Shown one piece after another: positions 23,301 to 36,089 of a stretch of DNA of 64,000 bases. The notes beneath the pieces are model-generated. The model was not told the origin of the DNA and did no database searches. It worked only from the letters and a program-made list of their open reading frames with translations. Position 1 is the first letter of the stretch. Every line of letters begins with the position of its first letter. A program made the position numbers and the translations under genes. Source of the stretch: Siderastrea siderea (lineage: Eukaryota > Cnidaria > Anthozoa > Scleractinia > Rhizangiidae); NCBI GenBank assembly GCA_964030785.1, contig OZ034969.1, positions 45,718,701 through 45,782,700 of the forward strand. The letters are read 5' to 3'.

Positions 23301-26300
23301 AAAAATGAAGCGCAAGGAATGGGCACAAATAAATTCAACAAAGTCAAAATGATTATCACTGCCTCCAAAGCAGCACCTGGAATACGCAAGATCAAACATT
23401 AGTTTAACCAGTCTATACAACACTGCTTTTTTCCCATTCCTTTGCACTTCATTATATCAAGGTTGCACTGTAAATCTGACTGATTTTACAAAAACATACC
23501 TATACAAAATTCAAGACAGTTTCCAACTTTGTTCATCTAAGGCCTCTGCTAATCAATAGGCAGCCCCAAATTAGGGTTTATTATCACAATTCTAAATCGA
23601 GTAAATGTTTGGAAAGAAACACGTTTAATTTTTAATGCAACTGAAACTGACATACATTTTTGACAGACTAGGAAATTAATCATGACCTCTGATCTCTTGA
23701 GAAGGTGGGCTGCAAATTGCAAATCTCACTCAAAATCCGACCCGTTCGAGTTAAAATTTATCTTTCTAAGGACAACTAGCCTTAAGCAAAGTGAAACAGC
23801 GTTTTCAATCGGGACTTGATCGAATTCCTACATTATTCACTGTTCCAAATAATCAAACAAATGCAGCCCGCTAAAATTTACTGACACGTCTGGTAAATGT
23901 TACGTCAACTCTTCAGCGGAAATGACACAGATCGACACTTTGAAAGCATCAAGGCCACGACATAACTTCCCTCTAGCGGCAAAAACGAAAACAAAACGAA
24001 AAACTATTCAAACTCACGCTTTTTCGAGGCAAATCTCTTCACAAACTCTTTCTCTGCTCGCCATTCTAGTTCAAGTCCCGGATGTTGAGAAAAATTCTCA
24101 AGAGGACACCTTTATACCACCGCCTTTGACAAGAATTTTTCGAAGTCTTTGGCCAGGCCAAGATTCAAGTCCAATTTTGCTCTGTCCGCTTAGAAAAGAT
24201 CCCTAAGACCTACTTTTCGAGGCCAAAGACTTGTTACCACCTCGAGCAAAGCCCACAATATCAATCCCTGCAAATGGACCCGAGTCAAAGACCCGTTAAG
24301 TTCAAAAAGCAAAACAAACTGCAGGTAAGATATTAGACGACGCATTACCAGCAAATCGTAAGACTTTTTCCATCACTAGGCTTCATGATGCCTTCAGGAA
24401 AACTTTGCTCAAGGCAGCCAACTGAAAATCTAGATCTATTCATTTCAATCTGAGCGAAGACCGCTCCAATTCAAAAATGTCGTTAACTTGCGTAGGAGAG
24501 AGAGACAGAAAGAGAATGGGCCAGAGTGAAGAGAAACCCTACCCGGGGAGGGAGCGGGAAGGGGGTAGAGTGTGTCCGGGAGAAAAAAAAGCCTGAATAG
24601 CCGAACACTCTGTTCTGTTCATTTTTACCGATAAATGCTTTGCGATTGCCGAAAAAAAAAATCAAAAAAAAAAAATAAACAAACAGGAACAGCATGAACA
24701 ACTCAAGATCAACTAAAATTTCTGTAGGTATGTTTTATCAAATCCAGTCAGAAATACGTTTAAACAAATAAGTAAATAAATAAATAAATAAATGAATCAT
24801 TTTCACTGAACTTACAGAGATGTAAGCCATGTAGAATAAACATTTGCTATCACTAGTTTTATTTAAGGCCTAAGCTCACTCCATAAGGTTTAAGCTTACA
24901 TATATATTTTATTCAAGCCTGATATGTTTCAAAAGTCTACAATTTTATGGGTCTTTTAAGAAGGACAGATTTGTAACGGTATTTAAGAAGGACGGATTTG
25001 TAACGATGTAACGATAAGACAATTTATTGCCTAAAGCCTTACGAAACAAAAATATATGTTCATTCGAGCGTATACGTCCGTGAACAATTTCACTTGAGGA
25101 ACATTGAATCAACTAGCGGTCCGGAGTTCCGCAGTCGAGTACCCTCAAATCCATTACTCCTAACTTTAAAATAACAAAAAAGAAACACTGAACAGCAAAA
25201 TAAGAGACCTCTAACACTTTGCCGTATTCCTAAAACTCTTACATGCAAAACTTATCCTTTTTTTTCCTCTTTTTTTCTTGAACTGAACTTCAGCTTTTTC
25301 CGCCACTTTGTTTATCTTCACCTTAGCCACATCTCGTACCCAGATCTTCTCACTCTTTCCGCTGTGGCCGCCATTTTGAATAAATCTCCATACTCGTTGG
25401 AGATTTCGGTCACGTGATCCGCTGTGTGCCAGGGTCTCCTCCCGAGCCGCTGCCATATTGAAAAGCGAGAAGACCCTGGGGACGAGGTTGATTACATGTA
25501 ATTGATTAGCTGAATGTTGAATTCATGAAGCCTAGTGTTATTGCTTACGAACTGATTGAATATTAAAGGCACTACCCCGATAATGCGCACGCGTGAACGT
25601 CAGCTGTTATCTTTCAAAACAACAATAGAACTGTCACATTGACGCCACAAGATTACCCCGCGGCCCGCGCAGTGATCTGCTGTTTATAGGGTCTATAGAT
25701 CACACTCCGTGACGCTAAACACAAAATATAAATCACCGGAGATTTTCGGATTTAATTGCAGTGAAAGCTAGAGATTTCTTTGGCGAAACATCACGTCGGA
25801 CTTTCGCCAACAAGAGGACTTAGTACATTAGTTCCTATTGTTTTCGGAGGGACAAATATGCCGTTTAGAGTGCAAAATAAGGTAAGCTAGGGGAGCGACG
25901 GTACTATTACCACTGGAATCGAATGTGCTTTGGGAATGTCCCTCCCGTAGCCAGTGCTATTTTGTCGAGCGGTGTTACGGTTCATGACGAAGCGAAAAGG
26001 TCAAGTTTAGGTAGATAAATGAGGGATTCTCGGGCAGTTGCGATGGAGTTTGAGAGCCAGCGCGCAATATACAGAAAACCACGTAATCCATGGTTCAGCT
26101 GACCGCAATTTGGAGCGGATCCGTCCATTATTCGGGAATTTATTGCGCTTCGCGTGAAGATGGTTCGTTGGCCGGGTCACCAGCCTTTAATTCTTCTTTA
26201 GTGGAAGCTACCTCCGATTGAAAAAAGCCACAAAACGTCATTTAAACCAGCCAGGACGAACAGGGGAGCATTGAGCTGAAGGTAGGCAGGTTTTATTTCA

Positions 26301-28918
26301 AGATATCTCGATTCTTTTATCACCGGTTAGTCCGTAATAAATCTCTGCAAACCTTAGGCTTAACGGGTTATATAAGCAGCGACGCTAACAAGCGATTGCG
26401 TAAGAGAGCGGTGCAAGATTAACCGGAAATTAATTAAAGAGACACAATAAGCAGAAATAAACAAGATTTATTTCGTGAAGTAAAGATCTATTTCGTGCTA
26501 TTACATATATTTTCACCCTTTTCTATTTTTAAATGAACTCTACATACAACGCGTCTGGGCTGCCTGTGCCATCAGCAGCTCGGAAATTCGCGGATAGGAT
26601 TCTGTTTCCTGAAATTTTCTGCGGCCTAAATATTCAGCAAAGTCGGAACAGATCAATCTGTATTAGCTTACACAAATATGCCTTTAAAAAACTCTGAAAC
26701 AATCTTAGAAAGCAGGAAATGATATTTCAAGTAATTTGCTAAAATGTTCTCGTTGGTACCCCCTGATTATACACAAAGATTTAACAGAGCGTGATGCAAA
26801 TTATACTGCAACAGGATTAACAACAATAAGCCTTGACTGGCGTTACAAACATCAGAGGGGAAACTCGTCACGCTGAAGTGAATATTTCAGATCCTTTACT
26901 GTCGCAAATATAAACATGAGAGGCAGGAAAGGCTATAAATTTCCTAAACGAACCAAATTCAACGTACCTATTATGCCAAGAGCTGCATAAAAACCACATT
27001 AAGTCGCTTAAGAAACGATCAGAAGTCAAACCAACGGAGAATAACAAATGACGAAAGCCAAGAATCCACCAGTTCTGACCTCGATATGGCCTCGAGAATG
27101 CGACGTCTACCGGTAAGTTGTAACGGCTCAATTCAGTCAACATTTAAAAATCCTCCAAACCCCGCTACAAAAGCACAAGAAGCAAAATTGGTCAAAAGAC
27201 CAAGATAAGGCGCGGCGTACAAATACGTGAAGTAGAAGTCGTGCAGGCCTTCCAACCCATTTTATGGCTGTGTTGGTCGAATACAGACACTATCCCTTCA
27301 GTCGTTTCCATGTCTTGTGGATTACTTTCTTGATAGATATCGATATTCTGCTATGCTGGTTACATTTTTCCTTTCGCGATTTTCTGAGCTTTTACGGAGG
27401 CTGACAGGTGAAAGAAGCCTTCGACCAGCACTATAGTGCTTCCCTCCTCTCGGTCCTCCATCCAAAGGCATTGAAAACAATGCCCAAAATCCCGATTTCA
27501 CACAAATTGCAACTTAACGGGAACTTTGTATCATTAACCTATAGTTCTGCGAAGGTTTACGGCAACATTGAACTTAACTGAGCACGATACAAACGGATTT
27601 TAAAGGTTCGATATAACTTATCGCGTCTTTTGAATTTGCGACATCCTGTCGGAAAATCAAAGTATGGAGCATGCGCAGTAACCGGATTGTGTTCCTTTAA
27701 ACTCCTTCGAGTTTTTGTCCAGAAAGCTTCTTAGGCCTTAGACGTACAAACAGACTTATAACATCTGCAGCCTTCCTTAAGGTTTTGTTGTGTTATAATA
27801 CATAAAAGACAACCATAAATGTATGATGTGTGTTCTACCACAGGTAGCCAAAGCTTTATTTATGACTGGAAATCAATAAAATTTTATGAAATAAACAGTG
27901 TTTCTTTGTTGATATCTTACTTTTTTCCTGTTTCAGCCAATGGTTCGCTCTCCGAGCGAGAATAAGCGTCTTTCTAATTTTTGCTCCCAATTGGTATTAC
28001 AATATTTTGTAAGGTTGCACACCAATCTGCCATTTCACCCGCACAAAAGTATACCTCGCTTCACTAAATGATCTATATTTCTTGAAATGCGCCTATTCCA
28101 CTCGCAATTTCCTCACACCAGAATAAATCCATAGTGAAGAAACAATTATACTCCAAAAGAGTTCCATCTTTCCCAACGTTTGTTACCATAAAACGGCAAT
28201 ATTTCGAGCTTCTGGAACAAGAAATCAAATGTCGGTATTCGTCCGCCGACCTCTGCGCACAAATATATGCAAATATGCTAATCTACCTAGCTATTCTCTT
28301 CTTATTGGACAATTCGCACAATGGCGCGGACATGACAAAATCTGCTGAGCCGGAGTGCGATATCAACAAAGAAACACTGTTTATTTCATAAAATTTTATT
28401 GATTTCCAGTCATAAATAAGGCTTTGGCTACCTGTGGTTCTAAAAGAAAAGGGTTGTATTGTAGGTTGTGGCGCTTCTGGGGCCTGTAACATCATCAGTA
28501 ATGTATAAGGCAGATATCTTTACTCAGAGAAAAAATTCATCGATTAACTGTGCATGTGGACCGCCTGTAGGTATGTAGGAAAGGACAATTTTTTGAAGAA
28601 TGCCGAGAAATATTAAAGACGCAATGGAGACCTTGCCACTAGTCTTACTAACAAAAATTGAGGTAGCGTAGACTTTGCTCTGTAGACTTTTTCTTCGAGC
28701 GATCTCATGGGAAAAGGGATAGAGTGCGCCCTACTGCAGCGCCAAACCTCCCCACTTGTACGTCATAGGGTTGAGCCCCTGTCAAAAAGACGTAACACTT
28801 CACACAGCATCGCACAACATCAATGCACCTTGTTGCAAAATGTTGTGTTAGGGATTGGCAAACGAACGCAACATGAGGCGAGACTGTCATCTGAATGACA
28901 TTCACTGGTACGACTGTT

Positions 28919-28952
<34 letters not shown>

Positions 28953-31900
28953 CATCCTTTACTTAAACACTGCTTTTTTTTTGGTTTTTACTCTCACGAG
29001 TAACAAAGGCTGAGTGACCTTATTGTATTATTTCAGGGCCTAAGGAGCAACCAGAACATGCGAAAGTCCAAAATAACTTCGGTTCATTAACTTGATCAAC
29101 TTCTCCAATATAAAGTATGAGTGACGAACGGTCCATAGCAAACCACACAGTAAATTTCTTATTTAAAAGACCGCGTAGCAATGAAAATGGCGGTAAATCA
29201 CTTGTTACGATAGAGAAGTGTTCTCACAACTGAGGACTGTGCTGTATATATTCTCTTGCGTAACCTTACCTTGAAGCGATGCTTCTGAGGACGGAAAAGT
29301 GGCCGCCTTCGTGGGAACAGTTGGCATCAACAACACGTCATACTCTTCAAAAACTTTATCGTAAGCCCTGCATAGGTCTCGTCCTAGGTTCTGCGACTTG
29401 CTGTAGAAAACCCCATTGTATTCTGACAATAAATAGCGGCCAAGCATGAACGTTTGCTTCAACGTTGTTGGAAGGTGGTTAGGGTGTGCCTTCAAACCGC
29501 GTGCAAATGCCTCTTGTAGAGTCGTGTCATAATACATCTTTGCGCTTGTTCCAAAACCTGCAGCAAGTTCAGTGAAAATTATGTCATTACAATCACGGGA
29601 GGGAGAAAGATAAGTTGTATCTTTTCTTTTTTTTTTTGGCGTACACTGCAACCGGCCTCCACAAAATGCTTTTGGATTTTATGAAGGACTTAAACGCGTG
29701 ATTCTGGTCCTGGGTGGTTCTTCTTCAGTAGTCAAAGTGGAGGAGTTGAAGTACTTGAAAGGTACTTGAATTTATTCCTTACTTAATGCTTTTGTCCAAG
29801 ATAAGATAAGAGAGCTACTTCCCCATATAGTTCCCATCCCCATCGTAATCCCTCTAAAGTTTTTTTAGTAACAAATGACGGTAAATTCAAAATTCAAATA
29901 ACTTATTGTTGTAAAGCAATTACCCTGAGTTTTCGCAGCAATGTAGAACTCGTCATTCTGTAAAATTTTATGATTTAATTTTTCCAATTTTGATATGTTT
30001 ATTGGTAAAACGACATCACAAAGTTGGCGCCAAATTTTGCTTTTAGTATTATGGGATATCTTATGTCAGCTTCCGAATGACCCTCTTACACAGATCTCAG
30101 AAGTGAAAAAAAAAATAATCAAATATGTTTATTCACTCTAAAGACATAACGTTTTGAAATTTGAATTTTGTTACTAAAAATAACTAGTACTTTAGAGGGA
30201 TTAGGATTGGAATAAGGTCCATATGAGAGACTAACTCTCTTACCCCTTCATCCTCTCTCTTTTTGTCGTCAGCATTGCCTTTGTAGCTGCCCTAGCTCCC
30301 TTAACTCAAAAGGCAACTCAAAAAAAAATTATATATAACGAATATTTATGAGTGACTCGATTGACACACACCTGCTCCTTCTAACATCGATCGTGTCGCC
30401 CCTTCAATAAAAATGTCCATGAAGATCATTACACCTGGAAAATAAATCGCGTGACCATTTCAAATGCAAAAGAAACAATATTAGTGGAGTATATTAATCA
30501 CACTGAAACAAGGCTTTGGTCGAATAAATTGTTAAGTGTTTGTATTGCATTTTTTTATACCAGATGATAGAGCTCGACACAGTGTCTTCAGAAATTACTG
30601 AAAAACCTCCGGGCGATCCCAAGAAAGTCGTCAGGTAGTTGCGATAAACTACGAAGACATGATGTTATATTTGAAATTTTTTAGAACACCGATCTTGACT
30701 CAAAATTTACCGTCTGTCATGCTTAGTTGTTCTTACAGGCCTGCATTTAGTAGAATGTAATCGGGTCTTTTCCAGCTGTTAAAATCGACTCAGAGCACGC
30801 AGTTTGACTTTTTTCACTAACTATCAAGACGCAAAGTTCAATTACCATCCAAATGCATCTTCATAGAGACGTCTTCTACTGTCGCATTCGTTACACGTTT
30901 TATGCGGTCAGTGGCGTCTCTTACAATCTCATCCACGTCGGCCTCTGAGCTTGGGTGTCCAAAACCTTCCTTTAATACTCCCACCTTTAAATGCGATATA
31001 TCACCTGTTAACTGAAAAAAACAACAACAACGTTCAACTGTAAGTAGCACGATCGAGTCCCTTCCCGCCTCCTATAATAGTGAAAATAACAATGTCAAAA
31101 TATTCAATTTTATTTTTCACCTTAGTGAATAAATAAAATTCAATGCAAAATGACACACTTTCTCAGAGACGCTTCTTCGCTCAAACCAAATATGCACTAA
31201 TGCAGGGGCTACTGTCTCTTGAAAATGATCCGGAATGTATTTCAGTGGTCAATTATTACTGTTGCAGTTGTCGTTGTTGTATTCTTCTAAACCCGTAATT
31301 ATATAGATGAATAAAGTTAGATTTTTAAGGTACCTTTGATACGTACGATTCCGGCACAGATAAGTCACGTGGCTGCCTTGGATCCAGAACTCCGTCAAGT
31401 CCGGCCAAAACCTAAATTAAACACAGCGTTACAGAGTTCGTTTTTTGCAAGAGTCTTGAAAAGGGAATACCCTATATTGCGGAATTATCTTTTTATTTTT
31501 TTTGTGTGAAATGCTTAATTCTGTCTTTTGCCAGGAATGCTACCTATTTGAACTGCGGATAAAGAATTATGTGCAGACCATGGTCTCATTTGAACTGCGG
31601 GTAAAGACAGAATTATATGCAGACCATGCTCTCTTTATCCACAGTTCAAATATATGATCATTTCACATATTTGTGTTCATTTATTCTCCATCTACGGGAT
31701 AAATACGAACTCTCAATTGACCAGCTCCCAGCTGGCTGGATAGCTCAGTTGGTTAGAGTGCTGCACCGGTATCGCAGAGGTCATGAGTTCGATTCCTGTT
31801 CAAGCCTGAATTTTTCAGGTTTCTTCTTTTCAACTGCTTTAGCCTGCGAGCAAGCTTTCTCGGGAGTGGCGGCGCGAAGGAGGGAAAAAAGGAGAGAGAG

Positions 31901-34900
31901 CTTGCAGCGACGTCTCAGGAATTTGGATTCCGCCCCCAGCACAGCTGTGGCTGTGGCTCGCGCAATTTATTTTGAGATTCACAGTATACACTGCAAATTC
32001 AGTACACTGAATAATCCCAGGAAAAAATACTCTAATTCTCTTTCTAACATTATAACCTTCGATTTTTAGTGTAAGTTACATTTAACGGTTTTGCTTTTGA
32101 CGGCAGGTTTGGCGTAGGCAATTTCAATTCTGAAAATTTTTAGCTTCGTTGTTTACGTCGCATTCGGCGTTCGATTTGTCGTCTTCCCGTGAAGATTGAT
32201 GATGTCATTACCAAATTAATTCTCCGCCAATCAGCATTTTGCATCGAGATTTTCGATGCACATATTTAAATTCCTGAGACGTGGCTGCAAGCTCTCTCTC
32301 CTTTTTCCCTCCTTCGCGCCCCCAGCCCCGAGAGAGCTTGCTCGCAGGCTACAACTGCTGAAGTTGAAATACCTTCACTGCGATGGTCTGTACATAATGC
32401 TATGTTTATCCGCAGTTCAAATATGTGATCATTTCATATATTAATGTTCAATAATGATAGAAGGTGAAATTTTTTCAAAGTAGAGAAAATATGCAACTCA
32501 GACGCACTTGACATGAGATCTAATTTCCTTAGAAATTAAGAAGCAGGACTGTCAAATTACTTTGATACATCTCACTAAAAGCACTGAAAGCTTCCTTGTT
32601 AATGAAAGGAAGATTAACAATTTCTGTTTCCGTGGCCAAAATTATTATTTCCTTCAATTAAAGGTTTCATGGTCGTGAGCGCTACTTTTTAAGTAAAGCA
32701 AACATGCTGCAAAACAAAGTGTTTTTATTGCTAACTTCTAGACGTTTATTCTGAAAGTTCGATCAAGAGAACTTATATGGGCAAATGTATGAAAAGCTTT
32801 AACGGAAGTTATTTAATTGACATCAGATTTTCATACACTTTGCTTGCGTCAAGCTTGCTCTACTTTGAAAATCGTGTCCTAAACCGTGAAACTCTACATT
32901 ACATCCAAGATGCTTTACCTCTAACATCAGTGCAGTGTCATGAACATTCTTAGCCATTGGTCCCGTATGATCCAAAGTAAACTCCAGTGGCACGATTCCC
33001 GTATACGGTACTAACCCGTATGTTGGTTTTAATCCCACAATGCCACAGAAGGCCGAAGGCATTCTTATAGAACCCCCTTGATCACCTCCTAAGGCCATAT
33101 CTACAAGACCTCCGGCGACCTACAATAAGAACAGTTGTTTCGTTCTTTACTTGGGTACAGATTCTATACAGATTTCCCGCCCGGTAAATAACATATATAC
33201 CTTTAAAAAACGACAGAAAAAGTAATTCAACAAACAAAGAAATGCTTAAAATGAAAACCACTAAACGCTTAAAAGCTAAAACAAATAGATGAAAATACAT
33301 AACTACGTGACCGCTGAGAGCTGTGAAGGTTTTTTTAAGTTCAGTTACATTTAATTAGAGGTGTTGAAGGTATTCTGCTACTATGGTCGGATTCCGTTAC
33401 CTCAGAAGCTTAAGCGTCGTTTAATGCTTAACACAGCGGCAGAATGAACCTGATTGAACTGAAATGACCCGGAATGACAGCGGAATGGACAGATCTGATG
33501 TACTCTTGTTCATTCTGGTATCATTCCTGTGTTTGTAGGAACCGGCATGAAGCTTGCACGTGTTTCATTTAAGCTATCGAGGGAGCATTTTATTCCTTAG
33601 AATCATTTTATCAGGAAATGTTCCGATCAAATAGCTTTCAGAGTTATTGAACTGAATATTCGACAGGTTGGGGTGAATTCCCACACATTAGAAGCATAGG
33701 TGCGCCACCTGATAGGTTTTTTCAAACCGGAGGAAATGTCAATAGAACTAGTTTAGGAAAACGTTTATCCTCATAACGATCACTTATAAAGTTACCAAAA
33801 CTATTGTACAGATATTGTGGATTTCGTCACCCCAGAAACTTGGATACGCCGCTTCGGTGCTTTTGAGGGGGACTGAGGACATCTCTAGAACAGCTTTACG
33901 AAAACGTTAAATGTTAAGCAAATTTTAACTTAATTAAGTGCACCTATGTGTGTTGCGTAAAAAAAAAATCGAACTTGGCAGGGTAGTTGGAGTTCATGGC
34001 TGATGGTGATCTAAGAAGGATGAGAACTTTGCTGCGAATGAAACACGAAAACTACGTCGAAGACACCAGGGAGGGATAGAGGAATTACCTGATCTAAAAT
34101 TAGTCTCAAAATACTGAGGGCAACTTGCGTGGATTTATCAATCAAGCAATTGCGTCTACTGATGGTAAAATCTTCGAAAATGAAACCCTTATTTCCAGGA
34201 TGAATAATAAAAGTCGCACTAGTACTCGGGGAAAGGAGGCCCACACGGCCGGAGCCTATCCTGGTTTCCGTAACATGAAGCAAGTGAGAGTATTGCTACT
34301 CCTCCCTGGACGGGATGCTAGTCCATCGCAGGGTTACCCCCAGCAGTATGTTGCCAGTACCCATTTTATACACGTGGGTGAAGAGAGACAATGTGGGGCA
34401 AAGTATCTCGTCTAAGGAAACAACACGATGGCAGGGAGTGGGAGTCGAACCACCGACCTTCCTCCTGTATTAATTTGAATATAAAAAAGTAAAGGATGTG
34501 AGGTGCTTCTACACTTGCAAGTACGTTTTAAGTTCATTAACAAAAAAAGCAGAGAAAATTGTTTACAAATCAAAACAGTAACAACGACGGTTAGCAATGA
34601 AAGGGATGTGAAAATGATTCTCCTTACCAAAGCGGCTGATCCTGAAGACGAACCCCCAGCCATCCTGTCTTTATTGTGTGGGTTTGTCACGGGACCTGTC
34701 ACCGAAGTAAAACTTCCACCGTCGCAACACAAATCTTCACATACCGCCTTGCCGACTATGCGTCCCCCAGCATCCAATATCCGGGAAACCACTGTTGCGT
34801 CAACATCCGGGATAAAGCCTTCCAATAATTTTGAGCCGTTCATCAACGGTATGCCCGCTACACAAATGTTATCTTTTATGGCTACCGTTTTACCGTAGAG

Positions 34901-36058
34901 TTTGCCGCTCGAGGCTCCCTTTATGTCACAACGCCAGGCCCTTTAGTGATAGTCGCATTTTATCAGTTAAAAGACACCTTATCAAAATTCTCTCATTTAC
35001 ATTTACAAGTCAAACAAAAACAACGCAAAAAAATATCTGTGCGTTCTGCGCAATGTTGCTCCGTCTGTATCTTTGCCCTAGCTTACAGCAAGTCTGATCG
35101 TCAAGTTAGTTGAGTCCTATTCAATTGTTTGTCGTTTATCCTTATCCGTCGTTTGCCATTCATCGGCCGTCATTTGCAATTTGCTATTGCTACTATTTGC
35201 ATTTTTTTTTCCTGTTTTACTCACCAAGCATTGTGAGGGTTGTCATCTGGTGATGGCTTGTATCCTGGTGTCCGTGGATAGTTCACTGGCAGTTTGGGAT
35301 CTGGCAACTCATATAAACGCTGATAGGTTTCGCCCAGTGTTTTGGTAATAGCCTCTATTAATATAGAAAGTGAAGTCAATTGAATTATGATTACCAATCT
35401 TTGTTACTGCTTACACACAGCACAGCGTTATAAATGTCGTACTTTGGAATTCTTGCAGTTCAGCCTCCTCCAAATCTAGCCCCAAGCCTCCCGCTATTTC
35501 TTTTAACCGCACTGCACTGGGTGCACGGACAGCAGGCTCCTTGTAAATTGCTTTTTCTATAAAACAGAAAGGAATGTTGTTGAAAACAACTCATGAATGT
35601 CAAATCTCAATTACGAAAGATTGAGCAAGGCAGGAGTTTAAGTTTTGGTGGGGAATTGTTATGCCGAGTTGTGCAGGTTTCATTCAGTCCCGGGATTCAG
35701 CGCCTCTTGCTTTTGCTTTTTTTCCTCGGGCTCAGGGCGGGGGGAAAGAGATAGCCAAACCCCAAATCAAAATACGTTTTTTTTTGTAACGCTTTGGTAA
35801 TGAGAGCGAGCGATTCACACTAAAAAAGCATTTAAACAAAATAGTTAAAATAGATTTGAAAACTCGTGGCAATTCATATCAAACTAAACTGTTTAAAATC
35901 GGTCCCATGAATTTGGTTTCTTGGATTCGTAGAGCCAAACCAAACGACAAAAAGTGCTTGCTCTATAGTAGTAAGTATCCAAGATCACGGAGATCACGGG
36001 GAGATAGCTTAACGAGGTTTATAATTAACAAAGTATCTTCAAGATATGTATTTAGCAA

Positions 36059-36089
<31 letters not shown>

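Noticed and set aside
31735..31806. Functional tRNA gene
   Set aside because: The anticodon stem has a mismatch, loop position 33 is not U, the T stem is poorly paired, and it is joined to SINE body sequence.
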